Assembly (NCBI GenBank): GCA_951813285.1
Contig: OX638355.1
Span: 1,149,136-1,213,135 of the forward strand
Direction of reading: 5' to 3'
DNA: 64,000 nucleotides
Source of the DNA: Terriglobia bacterium
GTDB taxonomy: Bacteria > Acidobacteriota > Terriglobia > Versatilivoradales > Versatilivoraceae
The notes under the pieces were generated by a model, which was not told where the DNA came from, ran no database searches, and saw only the letters and a list, made by a program, of their open reading frames with translations. The translations under genes were made by a program, and so were the position numbers. This document shows, piece after piece, positions 9,701-17,607 of this stretch. The stretch's first letter is position 1. Every line of letters begins with the position of its first letter.

Positions 9701-10090
9701 TCCGATCCCTCCGGCACCGGGCGCTCCTCCGGGCGGCCGGATCACCTGTGTGATGCCAACGGCTTCGGCCCCACACCGGGGCAAGGGTGGGATCCCAACT
9801 GCTTTGACATTCCGCCGGCCGGTATTGGCCGCTACGGTTCCGCTGCTCGTGGGGTCCTGTTTGGGCCGGCCTCTTGGAACATGGATTTGAACGTTTTCAA
9901 GCGATTCAATTTGACCAAGCACGAATGGGGACCCTACTTCAATTTAGAGGCTTACATCCGCAACTTCTTCAATCACCGCAACGCTGCTGGTCCGGCATCA
10001 ACGGACATCAGCTCTGCTAACTTTGGTTTCTTCAATCCCAGCGGAGGGGCATCGCGGCGCTACGAGTTCCGCCTGAGGCTTGGCTTCTAG
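6728..10090 (+). CDS. Oar-type TonB-dependent receptor-like outer-membrane protein 1
   Basis: A 1,120-aa outer-membrane protein. Signal peptide at ~1-27 (ending SLPLLAQ). A carboxypeptidase-regulatory-like domain at ~29-115 carries the markers GVRGNVEDETGARV, GIYELGGLPPGTYTISAEL and RRVDITLEVGE. A plug-like segment (~120-240) includes NNTSALQDGVATNAYG, and a large beta-barrel ends in the typical terminal YEFRLRLGF. It belongs to the large Oar/SusC-like group common in Acidobacteriota; the substrate is unknown and no TonB box was recognised. GGGGAGG lies 9 nt before the ATG. A rho-independent terminator follows. It is a close paralogue of the protein at 14092-17442, with which it also shares its leader. 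Confidence 0.9.
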   Translation: MQHFLKGMSSTFFFALILSLSSLPLLAQMQFTGVRGNVEDETGARVTQVEITATEEATGLTRTTISNELGIYELGGLPPGTYTISAELAGFKTYANSGIIIYAARPRRVDITLEVGEIQDTITVEEMGAVIETDKSSVTYTMPVKEVEAFRIAASLIYTIGNNPGAENRSQVHGAFANNTSALQDGVATNAYGTFRAPQELVKEVNQVSLNAPAEYKTATTINGVGRSGSNQFHGEIYYQVRHPRLRTLRKDETRHTPSKPDSQWNYEASGPIHIPGIYDGRDKTFFHFFYQPRLQDQKALIENYVFPTKEIRAGDLNQVVDQQLGGKPVINPFTGEPFPNNIIPADMLSPVAQATFNPAYLPLPNFGEPGSLVNNFIGFQFGLIDEEHWHLRLDHAITDVNTISFNHYGYNRLLREGNTPSPLADFQTIDATRMWSIQDSHMFSPNVINEFQYGRNRQGYDLTRASVSGNSLIDEFGISLGGRVANNGFGCPLMYTGVWGFQPGAHLASFSPGELSFPLLGRCGSDAKRDNPSVWMMKDVVSVNKGSHLIKFGIEMNWERPWLDGAQSEAWGHYEFTGLFSGSDIGDYLLGLPWNTRIATDRPRIYAQGYDAGFFIQDDWKVTPRLTMTYGTRFQHYGAPTEANDLFYNFDFENLRVVVPDGSLHHIAPVWPTEQIPVVTASDAGYPQSLVNFSALHLSPRFGLAYRFNDKTVLRAGYGIYHVPFAIAGSGPSGLSRSGWLGGREAGPFIGSESFGPNKIVNGVPQLTFANPFPPVGSGETPKQGVRGIPLNSRSDSWAYDQQWNLTLENDLGDGWATRLSYVASKGTSWPYRSNLQTPVPSTVAYADRPAHEQNPWGPNFSFVDRHDLGGSGNFQSMEAEATRQFSRGLYLRSWFVWRKNLADVTPGLFSSTIGFEAEDPLDRERDKGIQNGVTKQAWRVAMVWGLPVGRGQRYGSDMSGIANAFLGDWTAAINYSGRRGAAFEPRYSGSDPSGTGRSSGRPDHLCDANGFGPTPGQGWDPNCFDIPPAGIGRYGSAARGVLFGPASWNMDLNVFKRFNLTKHEWGPYFNLEAYIRNFFNHRNAAGPASTDISSANFGFFNPSGGASRRYEFRLRLGF

Positions 10091-10117
10091 TAAGCCCCAT
10101 TTCCGGGACAACTGCGG

Positions 10118-10149
10118 AAAACCCCGTGCAGCAATGCACGGGGTTTTTT
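10118..10149 (+). terminator. Rho-independent terminator after receptor gene 1
   Basis: Stem ACCCCGTGCA / TGCACGGGGT around a GCAA loop, followed by a T-run, 28 bp after the stop codon. The 300 bp from here to 10450 contain no recognisable gene. Confidence 0.9.
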
Positions 10150-10449
10150 GTTTCCCGCCTCTGAGACTAGTGCTTCAGGATTCCCGCAATCGATTCCGAG
10201 GTTACAATCAAGCATCCCATGGAAGTGGAAGAGCGAGCAACACTGGCCCGCCCTGCACAGTGTATGGTCTTTGTCGCTGGGGAGCAGCGACAGTTTTTTG
10301 GTATTCCACTCCCGAAAATCTTATCCCGGATTCCGATGTTCAGGACCTCACCCCCTGCAACTCCGCTGTTTCTTGCCGTGTCGACAGGCAGGTCGCTGTT
10401 GCTCTTCCAAATGGTGTAGAGTGACTTAAAGCGCTTTTGTTTCACATCT

Positions 10450-11595
10450 ATGAGAACTCCACAATCCGGCTTCAACAAGTTTCAAGCATTGGTGGCCCTT
10501 CTCATCCCGATGCTTTGTGCTCCGCTGTTTTCACAGTCGGAAGCCTATCAGAAGGCTCTCGAGAACTACCGAGGCGAGCGTTACTTGGAGGCTTTGGTGG
10601 CCATTCAAAAGGCCCTGGACCAGCATAGAGACAAAGCCTCCTACTACCATCTTCAGGCCAAGATTCTTTCGGCCTTGTTCCAGTTCAGTGATGCCGAAAA
10701 GAGCTTGCGCCACGCCATCGAACTGCAGCCCGGCTTAGCGGAGCCTCATTACGAACTGGGTGTTCTCTTGTTCAGGGACGAGAAATTTCGGCCAGCAGCG
10801 GCGGCACTTGGACAAGCCGTCAAACTGGAACCTGCTTCCCTAAAAGCCCGTCTTCTCCTGGGCATCAGTTTTATGCAGCTCAACCTTGACGATGCAGCCT
10901 TGGCCCAGCTCAGGGCCGTGGAAAAAGCGGACCCGAGCTACCCTGCGGTCCAATACAGCATCGGGCGAATTTACTTTCGGCAGGCCAGGGACGGCAAGGC
11001 CATCGAACATTTTAGATCCGAATTGCGGACCAATCCCGATCAGGCAGCAGCCAAGTTTCTTCTGGGTAAGGCTTTAGTCAGAATGGGTCAAGCCGATGAG
11101 GCGGTCGATCACTTTCTAGCCCTGAAGGGGAGGGAAGTAGGCCAAGCCCTGCTGCACTATTTTCTGGGTACTGCCTACAGTCGCTTGGGGAAACGGACAG
11201 AGGCGGTTGAAGTGCTTCTAAAGAGTATTGCTCTCAATCCTGCGTCCTATGAACCGCGCTACCTGCTGGCCCGACTCTATCAGGAAACCGGCCAGTCTGA
11301 TCTGGCTCAGAGAGAAATGACCGTGTTCGAGCAATTGCGACAGGGAGAAGGGCCTACTAGCCCGGTTGATGCCATCAGGTTCGACAGGAAGGATCCGGAG
11401 TTTGTTGAAGCAGACCGAGATTCCAACGGCCAGTTAACGCCAGGCGAGTTCGAGAACTTCGTCAACACACGAGTGACGGGCTTTGAAAAGCATGACGAAT
11501 TCTTTAGGGGACTGGATCGAAATGCCAACGGCTCTCTAGATACCCAGGAATTCTCCAAGCGCTTTGAACTTCTCAGAAGACTTCAAGGAAGGTAG
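10450..11595 (+). CDS. Exported TPR protein with C-terminal EF-hand pair
   Basis: A 381-aa protein. Signal peptide at ~1-30 (LVALLIPMLCAPLFSQ), about seven TPR units at ~33-300 (for example AEPHYELGVLLFRDEKFRPA and PRYLLARLYQETGQSDLA), and two EF-hand calcium-loop motifs near the end: DRDSNGQLTPGE (~322-333) and DRNANGSLDTQE (~356-367). TPRs bind partner proteins and the EF-hands suggest calcium dependence outside the cytoplasm. It lies 185 bp upstream of the CRTAC1-like start, forming a TPR-CRTAC1 pair like those at 22731-25351 and 28768-31598. The other TPR copies lack the EF-hands. The upstream ribosome binding site is weak. Confidence 0.85.
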   Translation: MRTPQSGFNKFQALVALLIPMLCAPLFSQSEAYQKALENYRGERYLEALVAIQKALDQHRDKASYYHLQAKILSALFQFSDAEKSLRHAIELQPGLAEPHYELGVLLFRDEKFRPAAAALGQAVKLEPASLKARLLLGISFMQLNLDDAALAQLRAVEKADPSYPAVQYSIGRIYFRQARDGKAIEHFRSELRTNPDQAAAKFLLGKALVRMGQADEAVDHFLALKGREVGQALLHYFLGTAYSRLGKRTEAVEVLLKSIALNPASYEPRYLLARLYQETGQSDLAQREMTVFEQLRQGEGPTSPVDAIRFDRKDPEFVEADRDSNGQLTPGEFENFVNTRVTGFEKHDEFFRGLDRNANGSLDTQEFSKRFELLRRLQGR

Positions 11596-11780
11596 AGGGG
11601 CAAATGGCCTCGGTTAACCTAGCGAGACTCCCAACATGGCTGGTCCAAGCGTGTGATGTCATGTTTTCTTTTCCCGGCTGCTCCCCACTTCAGCATCTGG
11701 CTGAGGAGCGCGGTGCCATGGCCTCAGTGGGATTGTCCGGTCGGTCTCCTTTTGACAAAGATCATGGTCACCTATTCAGG

Positions 11781-13475
11781 ATGTTGAACCTGGCCAGAAC
11801 GCTCTTGGGCACTTTGTTGCTGGTGCTCTTGATTCAGAGGAGCGCAATGCCTGAGCCAGTGCCCCAATTCACCAACATCACCCGGTCCAGTGGCGTCAAT
11901 TTTCTCCATTTGAATGGAGCCGAGAAGAAAAAACCCTATTTGTTTGAGGCCAAGGGGGGTGGCGCCGGATTCTTTGATTTTGACAAGGATGGTTGGCTGG
12001 ATCTGCTCATGGTTCAGGGATCTACTCTGGAACGGTTGCGCAATGGCAACAACCCTCACTGTGCGCTCTACCGAAACCGGCGGGATGGTACCTTCGCAGA
12101 CATAACTAAGGAGGCGGGTCTGACTCGACCGGCTTGGGGAATGGGAGTCACCTTCGGGGACTACGACAACGACGGCTTTGTGGACATCTACTTGAACAAC
12201 TTGCAAACCAATGTTTTGTATAAGAACCAGGGTGACGGCACTTTTCAGGATGTGACGGTCCAGGCCGGTATGGGAGATCCCGGATGGAGTTCCTCGTCGG
12301 CGTTTGGCGACTACGATCAGGACGGAGACCTGGACCTCTATGTCTGCAACTACGTTCTATACGACTTCGACAGACTGCCCCCGCCCGGTTCCAGGCCCAT
12401 TTGCAACTACCGTGGCGCTCCGGTCTTCTGCGGTCCGCTGGGACTGCAAGGAGCGGCTAACCGGCTCTACCGTAACAACGGAGATGGCACTTTCGCAGAC
12501 GTCACCGAAGCGTCAGGGATGGACGTGAACAACCGCTATTTCTCTCTGGGGGTGGTTTGGGCTGACCTGGACAACGATGGGGACCTGGATCTTTTCGTGG
12601 CCAATGACAGCACGCCCAATCAGTTTTATGTCAACCAGGGAGACGGAAAGTTCAAAGAAATGGGTTTTCTGAGTGGCTTGGCAACCAATGCTGATGGAGA
12701 TTTCCAGGGAGGCATGGGCGTGGATGTAGCCGACTATGACAACGACGGGCGGCTAGATGTTTTTGTGACCAACTTCGCCAACGACTACAGCACGCTGTAC
12801 AGGAATCGTGGCGATCTCATGTTCGAAGACGTAACCCAGCAGGCCCGGTTGATTCAGCCGGAATGGATGCTGGTCAGCTGGGGCGCCGGGTTTTTCGATC
12901 TCAACCAGGATGGCTGGAAAGACATCTTCCACTCCAATGGCCACACCTACCCTTTCGTGCTGACGGCCGGCTGGTCCGACCGCTATTTTCAACCCTCCTC
13001 CTTCTATCTGAACCAAAAGAATGGGACCTTCAAGGACGTGAGGGACCTGGCCGGGCGCGATCTACAGAAGGAGTTGGTGGGCCGCGGGATGGCTTTCGGC
13101 GATTTCGACAATGATGGGGACATCGATTTCGTCATCGGCAACCTCAATGGGTCTCTCCAGTTCTTCAGACATGAAGGAGCCGGTCCCAATCATTGGGTGA
13201 TGTTCAGGGCGAGAGGGGCCGAGACGAATCGAGATGGCATTGGGACCCGCATCACGGTGTTCACCGGTCAACTCCGCCAAGTCTGGGAGATAAAGCGGAC
13301 CGTCGGGATCTACTCGGCCAGCGATCCCAGAGCCCATTTTGGATTGGGAAAGGCCAACCGGGTCGATCGGGTGGAGGTGAAATGGCCGAGCGGCACCGTC
13401 CAGGAGTTTCGTGACGTGGCAGTCGACAGGCACTACCTGATCGACGAAGAGAGCGGCCTGGAAAGCGAGTTTTGA
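11781..13475 (+). CDS. CRTAC1-like FG-GAP/VCBS and ASPIC/UnbV exported protein 1
   Basis: An extracytoplasmic beta-propeller-type protein of ~564 aa. Seven FG-GAP/VCBS calcium-loop motifs are visible, for example DFDKDGWLD, DYDNDGFVD, DYDQDGDLD, DLDNDGDLD, DYDNDGRLD and DFDNDGDID. The C-terminal ASPIC/UnbV domain includes NRDGIGTRITV and SDPRAHFGLG, then VEVKWPSG. The ATG at 11781 is preferred because it opens a signal peptide (LARTLLGTLLLVLLIQ) that matches the paralogue at 23651. The frame stays open back to an ATG at 11604 preceded by GAGGGG, so a 59-residue extension cannot be excluded. The function of the family is unproven; it is paired with the TPR gene upstream. Confidence 0.85.
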   Translation: MLNLARTLLGTLLLVLLIQRSAMPEPVPQFTNITRSSGVNFLHLNGAEKKKPYLFEAKGGGAGFFDFDKDGWLDLLMVQGSTLERLRNGNNPHCALYRNRRDGTFADITKEAGLTRPAWGMGVTFGDYDNDGFVDIYLNNLQTNVLYKNQGDGTFQDVTVQAGMGDPGWSSSSAFGDYDQDGDLDLYVCNYVLYDFDRLPPPGSRPICNYRGAPVFCGPLGLQGAANRLYRNNGDGTFADVTEASGMDVNNRYFSLGVVWADLDNDGDLDLFVANDSTPNQFYVNQGDGKFKEMGFLSGLATNADGDFQGGMGVDVADYDNDGRLDVFVTNFANDYSTLYRNRGDLMFEDVTQQARLIQPEWMLVSWGAGFFDLNQDGWKDIFHSNGHTYPFVLTAGWSDRYFQPSSFYLNQKNGTFKDVRDLAGRDLQKELVGRGMAFGDFDNDGDIDFVIGNLNGSLQFFRHEGAGPNHWVMFRARGAETNRDGIGTRITVFTGQLRQVWEIKRTVGIYSASDPRAHFGLGKANRVDRVEVKWPSGTVQEFRDVAVDRHYLIDEESGLESEF

Positions 13476-13649
13476 CTGTTGCCGCTGCATCGTTGCTGGG
13501 AGGTTGGGTCGACCCACCAATCATGGCCGTCAGCCTAGGGTCCATGGGTGGGAATCCCCTGCCGGCGGCGAGGCGGCGGCAATCTCCCAGGCGGCTACGA
13601 ACGGGTCTTTCCTGGGCTTTCAGAGGGGATTGCTGCGAACCCATCAGGC

Positions 13650-13812
13650 CTACGAAATACCGTAAGCATTCACACGAGGATTCATACCAGCCATTGGAGA
13701 AGTTCCTTGTCCACTATACTATTCAATTGATGTGACTTAGTTAATGATGAGCGAGTGAGTCGTACCGGACCGGCGACAGTTAATGAAAACAATTGAATCC
13801 CATATTTCGTAG
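13650..13812. promoter_or_regulatory. Paired inverted CTACGAAATA sites upstream of receptor gene 2
   Basis: CTACGAAATA (13650-13659) and TATTTCGTAG (13803-13812) repeat the arrangement at 6277-6438 with nearly the same separation (143 bp here, 142 bp there), inside a homologous leader of about 440 bp. The left site again extends to TACGAAATACCGTA. Confidence 0.5.
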
Positions 13813-13909
13813 ATTGAGGATGTGGGGTTTCGATCCAGCTAAGGGGGGAATAGCGCTTAAGTCATAGAAAACAATAATCTTAAACTTAATTATCGCCGTC
13901 TATTGGGTT

Positions 13910-13926
13910 TTGGCAAGACAATTGCT
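13910..13926 (+). promoter_or_regulatory. Sigma-54-type -24/-12 promoter of receptor gene 2
   Basis: TTGGCAAGACAATTGCT, with GG at 13912-13913 and GC at 13924-13925 (GG-N10-GC), matches the RpoN consensus with one mismatch. The predicted start is near 13937, leaving a leader of about 155 nt before the ATG. Confidence 0.7.
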
Positions 13927-14091
13927 AGCTAAAGCCTTGAGTCGAAGGCTTTGGAAAACACCAACAGTTGAGGGTTTCACTTGAGCAACGGAGAGATCAA
14001 CTTTAACGGCCGGGCCGTAATGGGATCTTACCTTGCAACTCCCAGTGGCTGCTTGACTTTTAACTGTTGCTACCTGGGGAGGTAAACACCG

Positions 14092-17000
14092 ATGCAACGT
14101 TTCTTGAAAGGGATGAGTACTGCTTTCTGTTACGCCGTGATCCTTGCGATGTCGCCGCTGTTCCTGCTGGCGCAAGGTGATTTCACCGGCCTTCGCGGGA
14201 ATGTCGAGGACGAGACCGGGGCCAGGGTGACCCAGGTTGAGATCACGGCCACCGAGGAAGCCACGGGAATCGGCCGCACGACCGTGAGCAACGAATTGGG
14301 CATATACGAGTTGCGGGGCCTGCCGCCCGGGACCTATACCGTTTCGGCCGAATTGGCGGGTTTCAAGACCTACTCCAACAGCGGCATCATCATCTACGCG
14401 GGACGTCCCCGCCGCGTTGATATCGTACTGGAAGTGGGGGATGTGGCCGACACCATTACCGTCGAGGAGATGGGGGCCGTCATCGAGACCGACAAGTCCA
14501 GCGTGACCTATACCACCCCCGTGAAAGAGGTGGAGGCCTACCGGGTCGCCGCCAGTCTGATCTACACGGTAGGCGTGAACCCTGGAGCGGAGAACCGAAG
14601 CCAGGTCCACGGAGCCTTCGCCAATAACACCTCTGCGCTGCAGGACGGTGTAGCCACCAACGCTTATGGCACCTTCCGCGCACCTCAGGAATTGGTCAAG
14701 GAAATCAATCAGGTTTCGCTCAACGCACCCGCCGAGTACAAGACCGCTACCACCATCAATGGGGTCGCCAGAAGCGGAACCAACCAGTTTCACGGCGAGA
14801 TCTACATGCACTTGAGGCACCCCCGGCTGCGGACGTTGCGATCCCACGAAACAAGGCACGCCCCCGGTAAGCCGAGCATCCAGTGGCTCTACGAGGGTTC
14901 CGGCCCCATTCATATCCCCGGGGTCTATGACGGCCGCGACAAGACCTTCTTCCACTTTTTCGTTTTGCCCCGTTTCAACGACCAGAGAGCTCCCCGGACA
15001 GGGTATGTCTACCCCACGGCGGAAATTCGTTCCGGGGACCTCAACCAGATCGTGCAGCAGCAGAAGGTCGTCCCCAAGAATCCATTTACCGGGGAGCCTT
15101 TCCCCAACAATATTATTCCTTCCAACATGCTCAGCCCAGCGGCACAGGCGGCCTTCAATCATATGCCCATGCCCAATTTCGGGACTCCGGGCAATCTGGT
15201 GGATAATTTCCTGGGGTTTCAATTCGGTACCATCAACGAGAAACATTGGCACATACGGTTCGATCATGCCGTCACCGACACCAATACCCTCTCGTTCAAC
15301 CACTACGGCTACAATCGGGCGGGTCTGGAGGGAAGCACGACGCAACCGCTGTCAGGCTACGACGACACCAATGCCACCCGGCAGTGGAGTATCCAGGATT
15401 CGCACATGTTCTCTCCGAACGTGATCAACGAGTTCCAGGTCGGGCGAAACCGTCAGGGCTACATCATCAAACTGGGAACGGTCGAAGGGAATGCGCTGCT
15501 GCAAGAGTTTGGCATCGACACCGCGGGCCGTCCGACTCCGCCGGGAGTCGGAGCCCCTCAACTCTATACCCAGGTGTGGGGATTTCAGCCGGGCGCGCTA
15601 CTGGGTTCCTTTTCCGTGGGCGAGGTGACTCAGCCTCTGTATGGATCCGTCGGACCCGATCGCAGCAGCGACAATCCCAGCGTGTGGGTGCTGAAAGATG
15701 CGGTCTCGGTAAACAGCGGCAGCCATCTCATGAAGTTCGGGATTGAATTGAACTGGGAGCGGCCCTGGGGCAACGTGGCCAGTTCAGAATCCTGGGGCAG
15801 GTACGAGTTCACCGGCAACTTCACCGGCAGCGACATGGCCGACTTTCTCTTGGGCCTACCCTGGAAGACAAAGATTGAAACGTCCCGGTCTGCCGTCTAC
15901 GCCCGGGGATTCGACTTCGGCTTCTTCGCCCAGGACGATTGGAAGATAACACCCCGGTTGACCATGACCTACGGTGCTCGCTTCCAGCACTACGGCGCCC
16001 CGACTGAGAGAGACGGTCTCTTCTACAACTTCGATTTCGAGAACTCTCGGGTGGTTGTTCCCGATAAGGCCATCCATCATATTGCGCCGGTATGGCCGAC
16101 GGATGAGATTCCGGTGGTGACGGCCAGCGACGCCGGCTATCCGCAGAGCCTGGTCAATTTCAAGACGGTGCTCTTCTCCCCCCGCTTCGGGCTGGCTTAT
16201 CGCATCAACGACAGGACCGTTATCCGGGCCGGTTACGGCATCTACCACGTCCCCTTCGCCATCGCCGGCTCGGGCCATAGCGGCCTTTCACGCGCGGGCT
16301 GGCTGGGCGGCCGCGAGGCCGGTCCCTTTGTGGGGTCGGAGTCGTTCGGACCCAACGCAATTGTCGACGGTGTTGCGGCGTTGACCTTCAACAATCCTTT
16401 CCCGGCCATCGGTTCCGGAGCCATCCCCAAGCAGGGGGTGCGCGGAATTCCCCTGAACAGCCGCAACGACGCCTGGGCGTACGACCAGCAGTATAACCTC
16501 ACCTTGGAAAACGATCTGGGCGATGGTTGGGCGACACGGATTTCCTATGTGGGTTCCAAGGGGACCAGTTGGCCTTATCGAGCCAACTTGCAGACACCCC
16601 TTCCCAGTGCGACTGCGTTCGCCGACCGGCCGGATTCGGAGAGGTTTCCCTGGGGTGAGAACTTCTCGTTCGTCGATCAGCAGGACCTCGGCGGGACCGG
16701 AACCTACCACGCCCTGGAGTTGGAGGCGACTCGCCAGTTCAGCCGGGGAGTTTATGTACGCAGTTGGTGGGAATGGAAGAAAAACCTGGCCGACGTCGAC
16801 CCGGGACTGTTTTCTTCCACCATCGGTTTCGAGGCTGAAGATCCCCTCAACCGCTCCCGGGACAAGGGGATCCAGAACGGAATTCCCGGCCAGCGCTGGA
16901 GAGTCGCGGCTGTATGGGGTCTCCCCTTTGGTCACGGACAGCGCTTTGGGAGTGGAATGGGTCCTGTTGCCAACCTGTTCCTCGGCGATTGGACAACCGC

Positions 17001-17442
17001 TTTCCTTTTCCAGGGAAGAAACGGCGCCGCTTTCACTCCTTCCTATTCCGGCTCGGATCCCTCCAACACCGGACGCTCCAGCGGCCGGCCCGACGCGCTC
17101 TGTAACGGCAACGGTTTCGGCCCAACACCCGGGCAAGGGTGGGATCCCAGCTGCTTCGCTGTTCCGCCGGACGGCATCGGCCGCTACGGGACCGCCAGTC
17201 GTGGAACCCTGCGGGCGCCGGCCGACTGGGGCACCGATCTCAATATATTCAAGCGATTCAACTTGACCCCATGGGAGACCGGTCCCTACCTCAATATCGA
17301 AGGGTACATCCGGAATCTCCTCAACCACCGCAACGCTTCCGGACCGGCATCGGTCAACATCAGTTCCGCCAACTTTGGGACCTTCAGAGTCAGCGGCGGC
17401 CAGTCTCGGGTCTACGAGGTCCGCGTTAGACTCGGGTTCTAG
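14092..17442 (+). CDS. Oar-type TonB-dependent receptor-like outer-membrane protein 2
   Basis: A 1,116-aa close paralogue of the 6728-10090 protein, collinear from signal peptide (ending FLLAQG) to the terminal VRVRLGF. The carboxypeptidase-regulatory-like domain lies at ~27-112 (LRGNVEDETGARVTQ, LRGLPPGTYTVSAEL). Differences cluster in presumed barrel loops, as expected if the two recognise different ligands. The start has a GGGGAGG ribosome binding site 9 nt upstream, identical to paralogue 1. It follows a CRTAC1-like gene but has its own sigma-54-type promoter and terminator, so it is likely a single-gene unit. Confidence 0.9.
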   Translation: MQRFLKGMSTAFCYAVILAMSPLFLLAQGDFTGLRGNVEDETGARVTQVEITATEEATGIGRTTVSNELGIYELRGLPPGTYTVSAELAGFKTYSNSGIIIYAGRPRRVDIVLEVGDVADTITVEEMGAVIETDKSSVTYTTPVKEVEAYRVAASLIYTVGVNPGAENRSQVHGAFANNTSALQDGVATNAYGTFRAPQELVKEINQVSLNAPAEYKTATTINGVARSGTNQFHGEIYMHLRHPRLRTLRSHETRHAPGKPSIQWLYEGSGPIHIPGVYDGRDKTFFHFFVLPRFNDQRAPRTGYVYPTAEIRSGDLNQIVQQQKVVPKNPFTGEPFPNNIIPSNMLSPAAQAAFNHMPMPNFGTPGNLVDNFLGFQFGTINEKHWHIRFDHAVTDTNTLSFNHYGYNRAGLEGSTTQPLSGYDDTNATRQWSIQDSHMFSPNVINEFQVGRNRQGYIIKLGTVEGNALLQEFGIDTAGRPTPPGVGAPQLYTQVWGFQPGALLGSFSVGEVTQPLYGSVGPDRSSDNPSVWVLKDAVSVNSGSHLMKFGIELNWERPWGNVASSESWGRYEFTGNFTGSDMADFLLGLPWKTKIETSRSAVYARGFDFGFFAQDDWKITPRLTMTYGARFQHYGAPTERDGLFYNFDFENSRVVVPDKAIHHIAPVWPTDEIPVVTASDAGYPQSLVNFKTVLFSPRFGLAYRINDRTVIRAGYGIYHVPFAIAGSGHSGLSRAGWLGGREAGPFVGSESFGPNAIVDGVAALTFNNPFPAIGSGAIPKQGVRGIPLNSRNDAWAYDQQYNLTLENDLGDGWATRISYVGSKGTSWPYRANLQTPLPSATAFADRPDSERFPWGENFSFVDQQDLGGTGTYHALELEATRQFSRGVYVRSWWEWKKNLADVDPGLFSSTIGFEAEDPLNRSRDKGIQNGIPGQRWRVAAVWGLPFGHGQRFGSGMGPVANLFLGDWTTAFLFQGRNGAAFTPSYSGSDPSNTGRSSGRPDALCNGNGFGPTPGQGWDPSCFAVPPDGIGRYGTASRGTLRAPADWGTDLNIFKRFNLTPWETGPYLNIEGYIRNLLNHRNASGPASVNISSANFGTFRVSGGQSRVYEVRVRLGF

Positions 17443-17467
17443 CGGCGCTTGGCATTGCACCACTGTA

Positions 17468-17505
17468 CAAAGCCCCGTGCTTCCCTGCACGGGGCTTTGT
17501 CTTTC
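17468..17505. terminator. Terminator between converging genes (receptor 2 and TPR membrane protein)
   Basis: Stem CAAAGCCCCGTGC / GCACGGGGCTTTG with a 6-nt loop, followed by TCTTTCC. The symmetric stem between two converging genes could serve both. Its core is nearly the same as that of the terminator at 10118-10149. Confidence 0.85.
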
Positions 17506-17607
17506 CTGACTCTGAACCTCTCGGTGTGATTCTTGAGCTTGTCGCGGAATCACTCCTGGCCGCATTACTCATGCTCAACGACCCGGCGAAAAATGCCGGT
17601 GAAGCAG

